DNA from: Hyphomicrobiales bacterium
GTDB taxonomy: Bacteria > Pseudomonadota > Alphaproteobacteria > Rickettsiales > JACKKO01
Length of the DNA: 64,000 nucleotides
Direction: 5' to 3'
Assembly (NCBI GenBank): GCA_024236395.1
Contig: JACKKO010000001.1
Location: forward strand, 186,001 to 250,000
Positions 1 to 7,673 of the stretch are shown piece after piece. The number at the start of each line of letters is the position of its first letter. The stretch's first letter is position 1. The translations under genes were made by a program, and so were the position numbers. Under the pieces are notes generated by a model. The model was not told the origin of the DNA. It saw only the letters and a list, made by a program, of their open reading frames with translations, and made no database searches.

Positions 1-52
1 GTGCTTGCGCGGAATAGCCAAGACCAAAACAGAATAAAAAAGGCGTGGTCAT
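1..52 (-). CDS. SDR/NAD-epimerase family protein, N-terminus only (runs off left edge)
   Basis: Only the first 17 codons are present. The peptide begins MTTPFLFCFGLGYSAQA. A hydrophobic beta strand followed by GLGYSA fits the first strand and dinucleotide-binding loop of a Rossmann fold, as seen at the start of YeeZ-type NAD-dependent epimerase/dehydratase proteins. The ATG overlaps the TGA of the upstream phytoene-synthase-like gene (ATGA), so the two are probably translationally coupled. The family is inferred from very little sequence. Confidence 0.5.
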   Translation of the reverse strand, partial: MTTPFLFCFGLGYSAQA

Positions 53-780
53 ACCCGCATCCATCGTGGGGAAGTGTAAGCGTGCCAGCAAACGGTACAT
101 AGTTGTTTGAGGGGTGAGGGAAGGTGCTTTGATGTTTTGTTCTTCATTCTGCGTAAATCCTGCCGCAGGAGCGGCAGTTGCAGTATAATAGGCAACAGGC
201 GACGATATGTGTCCTTTGAAAGGGCATGTACCTGTGTCACCGCTTCCGCATAATGCTGCTGCATCGCTTTGATATGCATATCGGTTAATGGGGGTTCCTG
301 CTCCATGCCGGTTATCAGATGCGCCATGGGCTTTATCAACGGGCGATAGTCGACTGGCGAAAGAGTGAGTGATTCAACCATCAGGTTAATAAAATGATGA
401 TGGGCTTGGGTGCGCTGCTCTTGGAGTTGTTCAGGAGGCAATTCATCGGCATAGAGGTGGGCATCGTTTAACCAAGCAGCTAAAGAAACCGGGTTTAAGG
501 GAGTTTCTGGCAATGTTGCGGCTAGGGAAGCAAGCAAAGGGTGCTGTGCAACATCCGCTGCAAGGGCACCGGTTTTCGCTAGGCGAAGGAGATGTTCCTG
601 CCACCAGTTGTGCCGGATCATGCGGAGTGTTGGGTCAGGTGTCATTGCGGGGATGCGTGCAAGTTCAATCTGTATGGCCTGCAGGCAGAATAAACGATCC
701 CGTACCTCGGAGGGAGAAAACAGCAGACAATAATACATATTCCGTGCATGTTGACGAACCAGATTAGCGGAATAATGCAT
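49..780 (-). CDS. Squalene/phytoene synthase-like protein, probably non-catalytic (NDUFAF6-like)
   Basis: 243 residues. The N-terminal part (VRQHARNMYYCLLFSPSEVR, then IRHNWWQEHL near residue 60) resembles the trans-isoprenyl synthase fold of the squalene/phytoene synthase family, in the short form related to mitochondrial NDUFAF6. The Asp-rich diphosphate-binding motifs of true synthases are not visible: the first position reads ELARIPAM and the second region YADELPPEQ. An assembly or scaffold role is therefore more likely than carotenoid or hopanoid synthesis. It lies downstream of the PAS_5 gene with a short gap and overlaps the following SDR gene by 4 bases, so it sits in a small leftward operon. 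Confidence 0.65.
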   Translation of the reverse strand: MHYSANLVRQHARNMYYCLLFSPSEVRDRLFCLQAIQIELARIPAMTPDPTLRMIRHNWWQEHLLRLAKTGALAADVAQHPLLASLAATLPETPLNPVSLAAWLNDAHLYADELPPEQLQEQRTQAHHHFINLMVESLTLSPVDYRPLIKPMAHLITGMEQEPPLTDMHIKAMQQHYAEAVTQVHALSKDTYRRLLPIILQLPLLRQDLRRMKNKTSKHLPSPLKQLCTVCWHAYTSPRWMRV

Positions 781-796
781 GAAGAAAGTTCTAGAA

Positions 797-1243
797 TCAG
801 ACTGTTACATCTGCCACCAGATACCGCATCGCTACCAGAATATGCGTAACATTGCCATCGTCGGTGCCTAGCGGTGCAATGGCCTGGCGATATTTGATGA
901 CACGTTTGCCATCGGCGCTTTTGCGTTCTGACTGGTCAACAGCGGCAGAGCAATTATCGGTGACATAGCGGTATTTCTGCGTGAGATTATCCAGCACCAA
1001 CAGGCTCATTTCGCTAGCCAGATCTCCTTCCACCATTCTCCGGATATTTTCACCAATACGAAGATAAGCGTGGGTACGACGTCCCGTCTCTGGGTGTTGA
1101 TATATCCTGGCGACAAAACAATCTTCCCATATATGTGGAATATCTTCCGGTTTTATCGCATCAAAAGGAGGTAGCGCACCTTCCTTGCGGAGGGTGTTCC
1201 AGTAGGCAATTGCCTGTTCAGAGATACGACGTTCCTGTGCCAT
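797..1243 (-). CDS. PAS_5-type PAS domain protein
   Basis: 148 residues from the ATG at 1243; an in-frame TTG lies 18 bases further upstream but is a less likely start. The sequence has the pattern of the alphaproteobacterial single-domain PAS_5 family: AIAYWNTLRKEGALPPFDAI near the N-terminus, then IKPEDIPHIW, then a region matching the later PAS strands (YLRIGENIRRMVEGDLASEM). There is no output domain, so it probably acts as a small sensor or adaptor. It diverges from the pseudokinase gene with a very short gap, so the promoters of both must overlap each other's 5' coding sequence. Confidence 0.7.
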   Translation of the reverse strand: MAQERRISEQAIAYWNTLRKEGALPPFDAIKPEDIPHIWEDCFVARIYQHPETGRRTHAYLRIGENIRRMVEGDLASEMSLLVLDNLTQKYRYVTDNCSAAVDQSERKSADGKRVIKYRQAIAPLGTDDGNVTHILVAMRYLVADVTV

Positions 1244-1273
1244 GCGGATATACAGCCTCAATTCGCCAGCATT

Positions 1274-3424
1274 ATGGTGAATGGCATGCGGTTGTACAAG
1301 GAAAAAGATTGCGGGTTAAGTGCTGCGTCATTTATGGTTTTACCAGAGGATGGTGTGGTGGATACAATACTAAAAACAACAGATATTGATGACGATAGAC
1401 AGGATGGAAATGAGGAAATTTCTGCCCGTGGTTTTATCAGTAAGCATTATGTTATCAATATGACGCGGGCATTACCGCAATACGACACCGCTATTGCTAA
1501 AGCGTATGCGGTGGATGTTAAAGGCTCTTCTGGTAGCGTTACACTGTATGCTCTGATTTTTGAGAAAAATGTGGCTCCCCGCCGGCGGGCCATTGAGAAG
1601 CTAAAGGGGCGTGATATTCCCTATCTGCAGAATATTATTGATGCCGGTTATTTTATGCAACCAGCGTCACAGACCTATCGTTACGCAATTATTCTTGAAC
1701 AAATTTCTTATCCTTCCATGACAGATGTTCTTCACAAAACAGGGCCATTGCCTGAAAATATTATTTCAGCAAAGTTCTTGGGCCAGATTGCAGAAGTGCT
1801 ACGAATATTGGATCAGGACGATCTGGTACATGGGACACTCAATACATCAACCATTTACTATGATGTTGGACAGGGGAGGATTGTAATACAGGAATGTGTT
1901 TCCACATACTGTGGACAAAATCAGCCCGGCGAATTTGAATGTCTGGATGCTGCAATGTGCATACCCACAGCAAAAGGAGAAAGACAAGCAAGTGTGGATT
2001 ATATGGCACTGGGATTGCTGGTGACCACGTTACTTCTGGGACGTAATCCGTTTCATGAAATTCCACCCGCAGAACTTTTGGAGCGGCGGCTGGCCCAGGG
2101 TACGTATGATATTATCAAGGAACAACTGACGCGCTCACATCTGGAATTTTCTATGCGGATGATCAATTTGATCAAGGGGCTATGTACAGATCATGATACG
2201 GACCGTTGGGGAAACTTGGAACTACAAGCATGGATCAAAAAACGGGATGCCCAGGCACCGGTTTCTCGCCTGCATAAGCAAGCGATCACCCCATTTCGTT
2301 ATGGTGGGAAAGAGATTTTTAGCCGCAAATATCTAGCCTATCTTTTGTACCAAGACTGGGATGACGCGAAGAAGAACCTTGATCTACCTGAACTATCACG
2401 CTGGCTAGGCACGTCGCTCAAGCGCCCGGACCTGGGAGAACGTATTGAAATTCTGTATTCCACGAACCGCGGTAGTGCAGTTTTACAGGATGAACGTCTC
2501 GCACGCGTATTAACGACGATTGATCCTGGTGGGCCAATCCGATACTTATCGGTTTCCATGAATATTCATGGAATTGGAACGGCACTAGCATTTGCTGCGG
2601 CGGAAGGAAATCGTGATTTATTGCAGCAGGTTCTGACGGCATTTACCGAAGATCTGGCAGAACATTGGATTAACCTGCAGGAAGAACCTCAAGAATACAC
2701 ATTTGCCTATTTGGGTTGGGTGCCTTCTACGATGATGCGCTACTTACGTTCGCGCGATATCGGTTTTGGTTATGAACGTGTGCTATATGAACTAAACCCC
2801 TCGTTGCCCTGCCAGGGAGAAATAGTTGGCGCACATGTTATTACAGATATGGCTAATCTGATGCGTTATCTGGATTCAGTGGGTAAAAGTACAGAAAATC
2901 GTGAGAAAGAACCATTAGATCGCCATATAGCGGCATTTATCGGTAGTCGGGTGGATCTGGCCAGTGAAGTGCGGGTGCGTGCGATACAGCGCTATCCTAA
3001 TCTTTCAAAAAATCCCCATGTTGTTATGCTTGCATTGCTGACGGTGGCGCAATCCGAAGCCCATACACCAAAACTTACTGGTTTGACGGCCTGGATGCTG
3101 TACAGATTACAATCTGTCTTTGATGCGCTTTACAGCACAAGTATCCGGCGTGAATTGGAGCAACGTTTGACGGCGGCGGCCAGAACAGGCAGTCTGAAAA
3201 AAATGTATGACATACTGGGTGAGGAAAAACTAATTAAACGAGATAGTTTTGGTTTCCGTGAAGCGAAACGACAATATCAGGCACTGCAATATAAAATGCT
3301 ACAGCTGAAATCCCAACGAAATACCGAACGCTTGGCCTACCAGAAAGGATTAAGGGTAGCGGTGGCCTGTAGCTACATAGTATTCATTATCACAACACTG
3401 CTGATACTTTACCGTTCATTTTAA
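1274..3424 (+). CDS. Tail-anchored pseudokinase-like protein
   Basis: 716 residues from the first ATG; an ATG at 1286 is an alternative, and neither has a clear ribosome-binding site. Residues about 60-330 look like a protein-kinase fold. There is a possible hinge (YAIILEQIS), a catalytic-loop-like stretch LVHGTLNTSTIYYD where a kinase would have HRDLKxxN, and a helical C-lobe ending ...LLLGRNPFHEI. The VAIK lysine, the HRD aspartate and the DFG aspartate are not recognisable, so catalysis is unlikely. A helical region of unknown function follows, then a basic coiled-coil-like segment (about 655-695). A single C-terminal membrane segment (VACSYIVFIITTLLILY) would anchor it with the bulk in the cytoplasm. 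The next gene encodes an exported SH3 protein. Confidence 0.6.
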   Translation: MVNGMRLYKEKDCGLSAASFMVLPEDGVVDTILKTTDIDDDRQDGNEEISARGFISKHYVINMTRALPQYDTAIAKAYAVDVKGSSGSVTLYALIFEKNVAPRRRAIEKLKGRDIPYLQNIIDAGYFMQPASQTYRYAIILEQISYPSMTDVLHKTGPLPENIISAKFLGQIAEVLRILDQDDLVHGTLNTSTIYYDVGQGRIVIQECVSTYCGQNQPGEFECLDAAMCIPTAKGERQASVDYMALGLLVTTLLLGRNPFHEIPPAELLERRLAQGTYDIIKEQLTRSHLEFSMRMINLIKGLCTDHDTDRWGNLELQAWIKKRDAQAPVSRLHKQAITPFRYGGKEIFSRKYLAYLLYQDWDDAKKNLDLPELSRWLGTSLKRPDLGERIEILYSTNRGSAVLQDERLARVLTTIDPGGPIRYLSVSMNIHGIGTALAFAAAEGNRDLLQQVLTAFTEDLAEHWINLQEEPQEYTFAYLGWVPSTMMRYLRSRDIGFGYERVLYELNPSLPCQGEIVGAHVITDMANLMRYLDSVGKSTENREKEPLDRHIAAFIGSRVDLASEVRVRAIQRYPNLSKNPHVVMLALLTVAQSEAHTPKLTGLTAWMLYRLQSVFDALYSTSIRRELEQRLTAAARTGSLKKMYDILGEEKLIKRDSFGFREAKRQYQALQYKMLQLKSQRNTERLAYQKGLRVAVACSYIVFIITTLLILYRSF

Positions 3425-3542
3425 TTCACAAGATGCAGATGCAAGAAATATATTTATGATTGTTCTGGGTGCTCTCTTTACCAATGGTTAATAATGCATT
3501 ATCGTGCCGTCGGGATTCGTTGCAGAAAAGGGTTAATCAGCT

Positions 3543-4028
3543 ATGAAAAAAATGATTCTGCTTGTCGTTATAGCCTCCCTATGGATGGGTGTCATTAGGC
3601 CCGTAACGGCTAACGATACATTGCCCCTGCCGCGTTTTGCCGCATTGAAGAGTAATGAAGCGAATATGCGAACTGGCCCAGGCCTGCGTTATCAAGTAAA
3701 ATGGGTGCTAGTAAAGCAAAATATGCCGCTGGAAATTGTTGCAGAATTTGAACAATGGCGAAAAGTCCGTGACCATCAAGGTGATGAAGGATGGATTCAT
3801 CGCAGCATGATTTCTGGTAAACGCACGGTGATGATAACGGGTGGAGAGCGGATTCTTTACCAGGATATGGATAGCAATGCATATCCTGTGGCGAAGTTGG
3901 AGGATGGTGTGTTGGCGCAGGTAATGGAATGTCGTACAGACCGTTGCCATGTGCGCGTTGGAGGGTTTAAGGGCTGGGTTGACCGGCAGGGGCTGTGGGG
4001 TATTTATCCCGGTGAGTTAATCCAGTAG
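3543..4028 (+). CDS. Exported bacterial SH3-domain protein
   Basis: 161 residues with a signal peptide (MKKMILLVVIASLWMGVI... cleaved near residue 23). The mature part begins with an SH3_4/SH3b repeat: ANMRTGPGLRYQVKWVL is the typical NxRxGPGxxY signature, and a second half (LEDGVLAQVMECRTDRCHVR, then GGFKGWVDRQGLWG) looks like another SH3-like unit. Such periplasmic domains usually bind cell wall or other periplasmic partners. It lies 118 bases downstream of the pseudokinase gene. That gap contains a 10-base palindrome (TAATGCATTA) but no clear promoter. Confidence 0.75.
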   Translation: MKKMILLVVIASLWMGVIRPVTANDTLPLPRFAALKSNEANMRTGPGLRYQVKWVLVKQNMPLEIVAEFEQWRKVRDHQGDEGWIHRSMISGKRTVMITGGERILYQDMDSNAYPVAKLEDGVLAQVMECRTDRCHVRVGGFKGWVDRQGLWGIYPGELIQ

Positions 4029-4085
4029 CAGCCTGTCGGGGAGAAAAAAGGATACTGTCCTAGCATTCATATGAAGGGAGGAAGT

Positions 4086-4922
4086 ATGGAAATTGATACC
4101 GAAGCATTGATGACAACCATCTCTGCTTATGCAGCAGAGTATGGGCTAAACATACTGGCTGCCATTCTGATTCTGATATTCGGACGCTGGGTTTGCGGTA
4201 TACTGACGAAAATTCTGCGTAAAACACTCCGTCGAGCCAAGGTAGAAGAAACACTGGTGGTTTTTGCCGGTAATATCACCTATGGCATATTGATGGCACT
4301 GGTCGTCATTGCCGCTATCGCCAAGCTGGGTGTGGAAACGACCTCTATTGCAGCGGTGTTTGCCGCGGCAGGGCTTGCGGTGGGGTTGGCATTGCAGGGA
4401 TCGCTCTCGAATTTTGCTGCCGGAGTATTGCTGATTGTTTTTCGTCCGTTTCGAAACGGGGATTTTGTGGAAATTGCGGGGACATCCGGCAAAGTGGACG
4501 AGATCAGTATTTTTACCACACGGCTTATCACGCCGGATAATAAGAATATCATCATTCCAAATTCTACGATTACTGCAGCAAATATTATCAATTATTCCGC
4601 AGAAGAAACCCGCCGGGTAGACCTGACTTTTGGTATTGGGTACGGGGATGATATCCGCAAAGCCAAACAGGTATTAGAAACGCAGGTAAACGCAGAATCC
4701 CGCTATCTGGAAGACCCGGCCCCGGTGATTGCCGTGGCCGAACTGGGAGACAGCAGTGTAAATATTATCTGCCGTGGCTGGGTGAAAACTGCTGATTACT
4801 GGGATGTTTACTTTGCAATGCTGGAGAATGTGAAGCTTGCGTTTGACAAAGAAGGTATTTCCATCCCATTCCCGCAGCGTGATGTGCACCTCTATCAGGT
4901 GCCCGCTGTAGAAGCAGCCTGA
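4086..4922 (+). CDS. mscS: Small-conductance mechanosensitive channel, MscS family
   Basis: 278 residues. Three transmembrane segments occupy residues about 15-105. The pore-lining third helix and following region are clear (AAGLAVGLALQGSLSNFAAG, then VFRPFRNGDFVEI), and the cytoplasmic beta/alpha vestibule follows (IIIPNSTI). The size matches E. coli MscS (286). I chose the ATG at 4086 over the in-frame ATG at 4071 because AAGGGAGG lies 4-5 bases before it. The channel would release solutes on hypo-osmotic shock from the inner membrane. It is followed 10 bases later by a YihY-family gene in the same direction. Confidence 0.92.
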   Translation: MEIDTEALMTTISAYAAEYGLNILAAILILIFGRWVCGILTKILRKTLRRAKVEETLVVFAGNITYGILMALVVIAAIAKLGVETTSIAAVFAAAGLAVGLALQGSLSNFAAGVLLIVFRPFRNGDFVEIAGTSGKVDEISIFTTRLITPDNKNIIIPNSTITAANIINYSAEETRRVDLTFGIGYGDDIRKAKQVLETQVNAESRYLEDPAPVIAVAELGDSSVNIICRGWVKTADYWDVYFAMLENVKLAFDKEGISIPFPQRDVHLYQVPAVEAA

Positions 4923-4932
4923 GTTCCTGGCC

Positions 4933-6189
4933 ATGCCCCGGTTGTTAGAACAATGGCATAAGCAATACCAGAAATGGCTATGGGGTACGGATATTCGCCA
5001 TCGCCCCATCACAGTACGTTTTGGGATGCATTGCTTACGTATTGTGCAGGCCGTGCTGCGTGATTTGGCCGATGGGCAGCTTAGCCTGCAGGCCATGAGC
5101 CTGGTTTATACCACCGTGATTTCACTAGTGCCATTATTGGCGCTGAGTTTTTCCGTACTCAAAGGATTTGGTGCGCATAACCAGATACGTCCGGCGCTCC
5201 TGAGTGCTCTGGAACCGCTGGGTGAAAAAAGTACCGAGATCACCGACCGGGTATTGCAGTTTGTCGATAATATCCAGGTGGGTGTGTTGGGGGCTGCCGG
5301 GCTGGCGCTGTTGCTCTATAGTGTAGTGGCCATGATGCAGAAAATTGAGCGTGCGTTTAATGCCATCTGGCATGTCGGTCGCGGGCGTAATTTTGCTCAG
5401 CGTTTCAGTGATTATTTAAGTGTCTTATTACTGGGGCCGCTACTGCTGTTTCTCTCGGTGGGGATTACCGCTTCGGTGCGCAGTAACACGGTGATGCATA
5501 CCCTGGCCGGGATGCCGGGTGTGGGTTTACTGCTGGAATGGGCCGGGCTGATCGTGCCTTATCTGCTGATGGCGCTGGCCTTTGCATTTATTTACTTCTA
5601 CCTACCGCATACACGGGTGCGGATTGGGGCAGCATTTACCGGGGGACTGGTCACCGCGGTGGTGTGGAAAACCATGGGATGGCTGTTTACGCTCTTTGTG
5701 GTGAACGCTTCCAGCCATACGGCAATTTACTCTGCCTTCGCTTCAGTGATTGTGTTTATGGTATGGATTTACGTGGGCTGGCTGGTACTGCTGGTGGGGG
5801 CCAGCGTGGCATATTACCAGCAATATCCGCAAAGTGCGCGTATGAAACGGGGAGAGCATGGTCTGAGTATTCGTCAGCAGGAAGCGTTGGCGCTGACGCT
5901 AATGCACCATATCACCCGCCGTTACCGGCATGGGAAGACCCCCCATTCCATTGAAAGCCTGACCGCCTTACTGCGGCTGCCACGCCGGGAGGTGGAGCGG
6001 ATGCTGGGGCTGCTGGTACAGATGGAGTTTCTGGTGATCACCGCGGGGGATACGCCGCATTATGTGCCGGCACAATCACCGGAACATATGATGCCGAAAG
6101 ATATCCTGACTAAACTTCGTCAAATGACGGAAATGGGTGCCGAACAATACACGTTCCGTGTGCCGCCCGAACTCAAGGAATACCTGTAA
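4933..6189 (+). CDS. YihY/BrkB family inner-membrane protein
   Basis: 418 residues. The N-terminal 300 residues match the YihY/UPF0761 (former RNase BN) family: an amphipathic start (LADGQLSLQAMSLVYTTVI), SLVPLLALSFSVLKGFG, about six membrane helices, and the conserved late region YSAFASVIVFMVWIYVGWLV. The roughly 110-residue C-terminal tail is soluble and looks like a winged-helix-type segment (SIESLTALLRLPRREVERML), which is common in longer members. The physiological role of the family is not settled; it is not RNase BN. It is probably cotranscribed with mscS. The next gene is convergent, with only 4 bases between stops. Confidence 0.85.
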   Translation: MPRLLEQWHKQYQKWLWGTDIRHRPITVRFGMHCLRIVQAVLRDLADGQLSLQAMSLVYTTVISLVPLLALSFSVLKGFGAHNQIRPALLSALEPLGEKSTEITDRVLQFVDNIQVGVLGAAGLALLLYSVVAMMQKIERAFNAIWHVGRGRNFAQRFSDYLSVLLLGPLLLFLSVGITASVRSNTVMHTLAGMPGVGLLLEWAGLIVPYLLMALAFAFIYFYLPHTRVRIGAAFTGGLVTAVVWKTMGWLFTLFVVNASSHTAIYSAFASVIVFMVWIYVGWLVLLVGASVAYYQQYPQSARMKRGEHGLSIRQQEALALTLMHHITRRYRHGKTPHSIESLTALLRLPRREVERMLGLLVQMEFLVITAGDTPHYVPAQSPEHMMPKDILTKLRQMTEMGAEQYTFRVPPELKEYL

Positions 6190-6193
6190 GAAA

Positions 6194-7606
6194 TTAATCC
6201 CCGGTCATGATACGGTCTACCAACTGGCCAACCGTGGGAATAAATCCGTTAGAGTAGAACGGGTCATTTTTGAAATTAAACGCATTATGCCCGGCAAACA
6301 TCAGATTATTATCCACCGGGCCACCGTGGGCAATATCCTGCAGGGTTTTCTGGATACAGAAACTGCGCGGATCCGGTTTCTTGCCGGTGGTGAAATCATC
6401 ATAATCCTTCCAGTTACTAAAGCGGCAATGGCTTAGGCATCCCATGCAATCCACCTGATCTTTGTGAATCTCCGCTGCCTTTTCCTTAGAAACAAATACC
6501 AACGTACTATCCGGGGATTTAAGCGGCTCGTCAAAGCCTTCTTCCAGCCATTTTTCAGCATTCTGGAAATCTTCTTCCATCATGTAGATTGGGCGTTTGC
6601 GTGGCCCGAACGGGAAGGGAACGACCATATGCCGTTCCTTGTCCGGTGCGGTGACATAAGCCACCTGCCGCTCATTGCGGGCCTCCAGCTCTTTTAAGAA
6701 CGTATTGCGTACAGCAGAGGAATAAAAACCAGTCGGGCTGAAACGGTTGAGAAGGACATCGCCTTCATTCAGTGTCAGCAATTTCTGTTTCCATGCCTCA
6801 GGAACAGGGCTTTCCTTTGTGACCAGTGGACGCGTGCCGTACTGGAAAGCGATAGGACCGATTTCCGGGTTATCCAGCCAGTGTTCCCAGTCCCGCAGGT
6901 ACCAGACACCACCTGCCATGATAATAGGCGTATCTTTCAGACCGACTTCATTCATGAAACGCCGCAGTTCGACAACACGGGGGTAAGGATCTTCCGGGTT
7001 TTCCGGGTTCTCACTATTAGAAAGTCCGTTATGTCCACCAGCCAGCCAGGGGTCTTCATATACCACGGAGCCAAGCAGGTGTGCTACGCGCCGGTAAGAG
7101 CGCAGCCACAAGGCGCGGAATGCCCGCATGGAGGAAATAATCGGGTGGTAATACACATTATATTTTGCAGCAATCTCGGCCAGTTTATAGGGCATCCCCG
7201 CGCCGCAAGTCACACCATGTACCATGCCTTTGGTGCGTTCCAGAATTCCTTGCAGGACACGTTGTGCGCCCCCCATTTCCCACAGGACATTGATGTGAAT
7301 GCGCCCTTCACCGCCGGAAAGTTCGTGGGCGATCTGTGCCTGGGTAACGCCGCCTTCAATACCATAGGTGATGAGTTCTTCATGCCGCTCACGCCGCGTG
7401 GTTCCACGGTAGATCTGCGGCACAATATTGCCGGCCGCATCAAAACTATCAGCGTTAACACCAGAGAATGTACCGACAGCGCCACTCTTGGCAAATGCAC
7501 CAGAGCTATGTCCATTGGTTGCAGAAACACCTTTCCCACCTTCAATAATGGGCAGGACTTCTTTTCCGGAAATGATAACAGGCTTCAGCCTGGAAGAAAT
7601 CGACAT
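6194..7606 (-). CDS. Nitronate monooxygenase-like flavin oxidoreductase with Cys-rich C-terminus
   Basis: 470 residues. The N-terminal 330 residues resemble the FMN-binding TIM barrel of nitronate monooxygenase/2-nitropropane dioxygenase and FabK-like enzymes: GGKGVSATNGHSSGAFAKSG at the start, VHGVTCGAGMPYKLAEIA in the middle, and DTPIIMAGGVWYLRDWEHWL with QYGTRPLVT as the phosphate-binding part. The last 140 residues are an extension containing CMGCLSHC and one more Cys (SFCIQKT), which could bind metal or an Fe-S cluster. It is therefore longer than ordinary members (about 320-360). There is no ribosome-binding site, and a promoter lies directly against the start codon (see the promoter entry). 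The substrate cannot be told. Confidence 0.7.
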   Translation of the reverse strand: MSISSRLKPVIISGKEVLPIIEGGKGVSATNGHSSGAFAKSGAVGTFSGVNADSFDAAGNIVPQIYRGTTRRERHEELITYGIEGGVTQAQIAHELSGGEGRIHINVLWEMGGAQRVLQGILERTKGMVHGVTCGAGMPYKLAEIAAKYNVYYHPIISSMRAFRALWLRSYRRVAHLLGSVVYEDPWLAGGHNGLSNSENPENPEDPYPRVVELRRFMNEVGLKDTPIIMAGGVWYLRDWEHWLDNPEIGPIAFQYGTRPLVTKESPVPEAWKQKLLTLNEGDVLLNRFSPTGFYSSAVRNTFLKELEARNERQVAYVTAPDKERHMVVPFPFGPRKRPIYMMEEDFQNAEKWLEEGFDEPLKSPDSTLVFVSKEKAAEIHKDQVDCMGCLSHCRFSNWKDYDDFTTGKKPDPRSFCIQKTLQDIAHGGPVDNNLMFAGHNAFNFKNDPFYSNGFIPTVGQLVDRIMTGD

Positions 7607-7641
7607 AGTGGCGATTATACGGGGCTTAAGAGAAAAGCCAA
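7607..7641 (-). promoter_or_regulatory. Sigma-70-type promoter for the flavin oxidoreductase, probably leaderless
   Basis: Read on the minus strand: TTGGCT (7641-7636), 16 bases, then a perfect TATAAT (7619-7614). Seven bases separate the -10 box from the ATG at 7606, so transcription should begin at or next to the first base of the start codon. No Shine-Dalgarno sequence is present, which agrees with a leaderless mRNA. The inference rests on sequence alone. Confidence 0.55.
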
Positions 7642-7673
7642 GGAAAATAGCACGAACGATATTGCCAGGTTAC

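Noticed and set aside
1286..1334. Later ATG codons (1286 and 1334) as the pseudokinase start, and TATGGT 7 bases before 1286 as a leaderless promoter
   Set aside because: No -35 box fits and no ribosome-binding site separates the choices, so I kept the first ATG and flagged the uncertainty instead.
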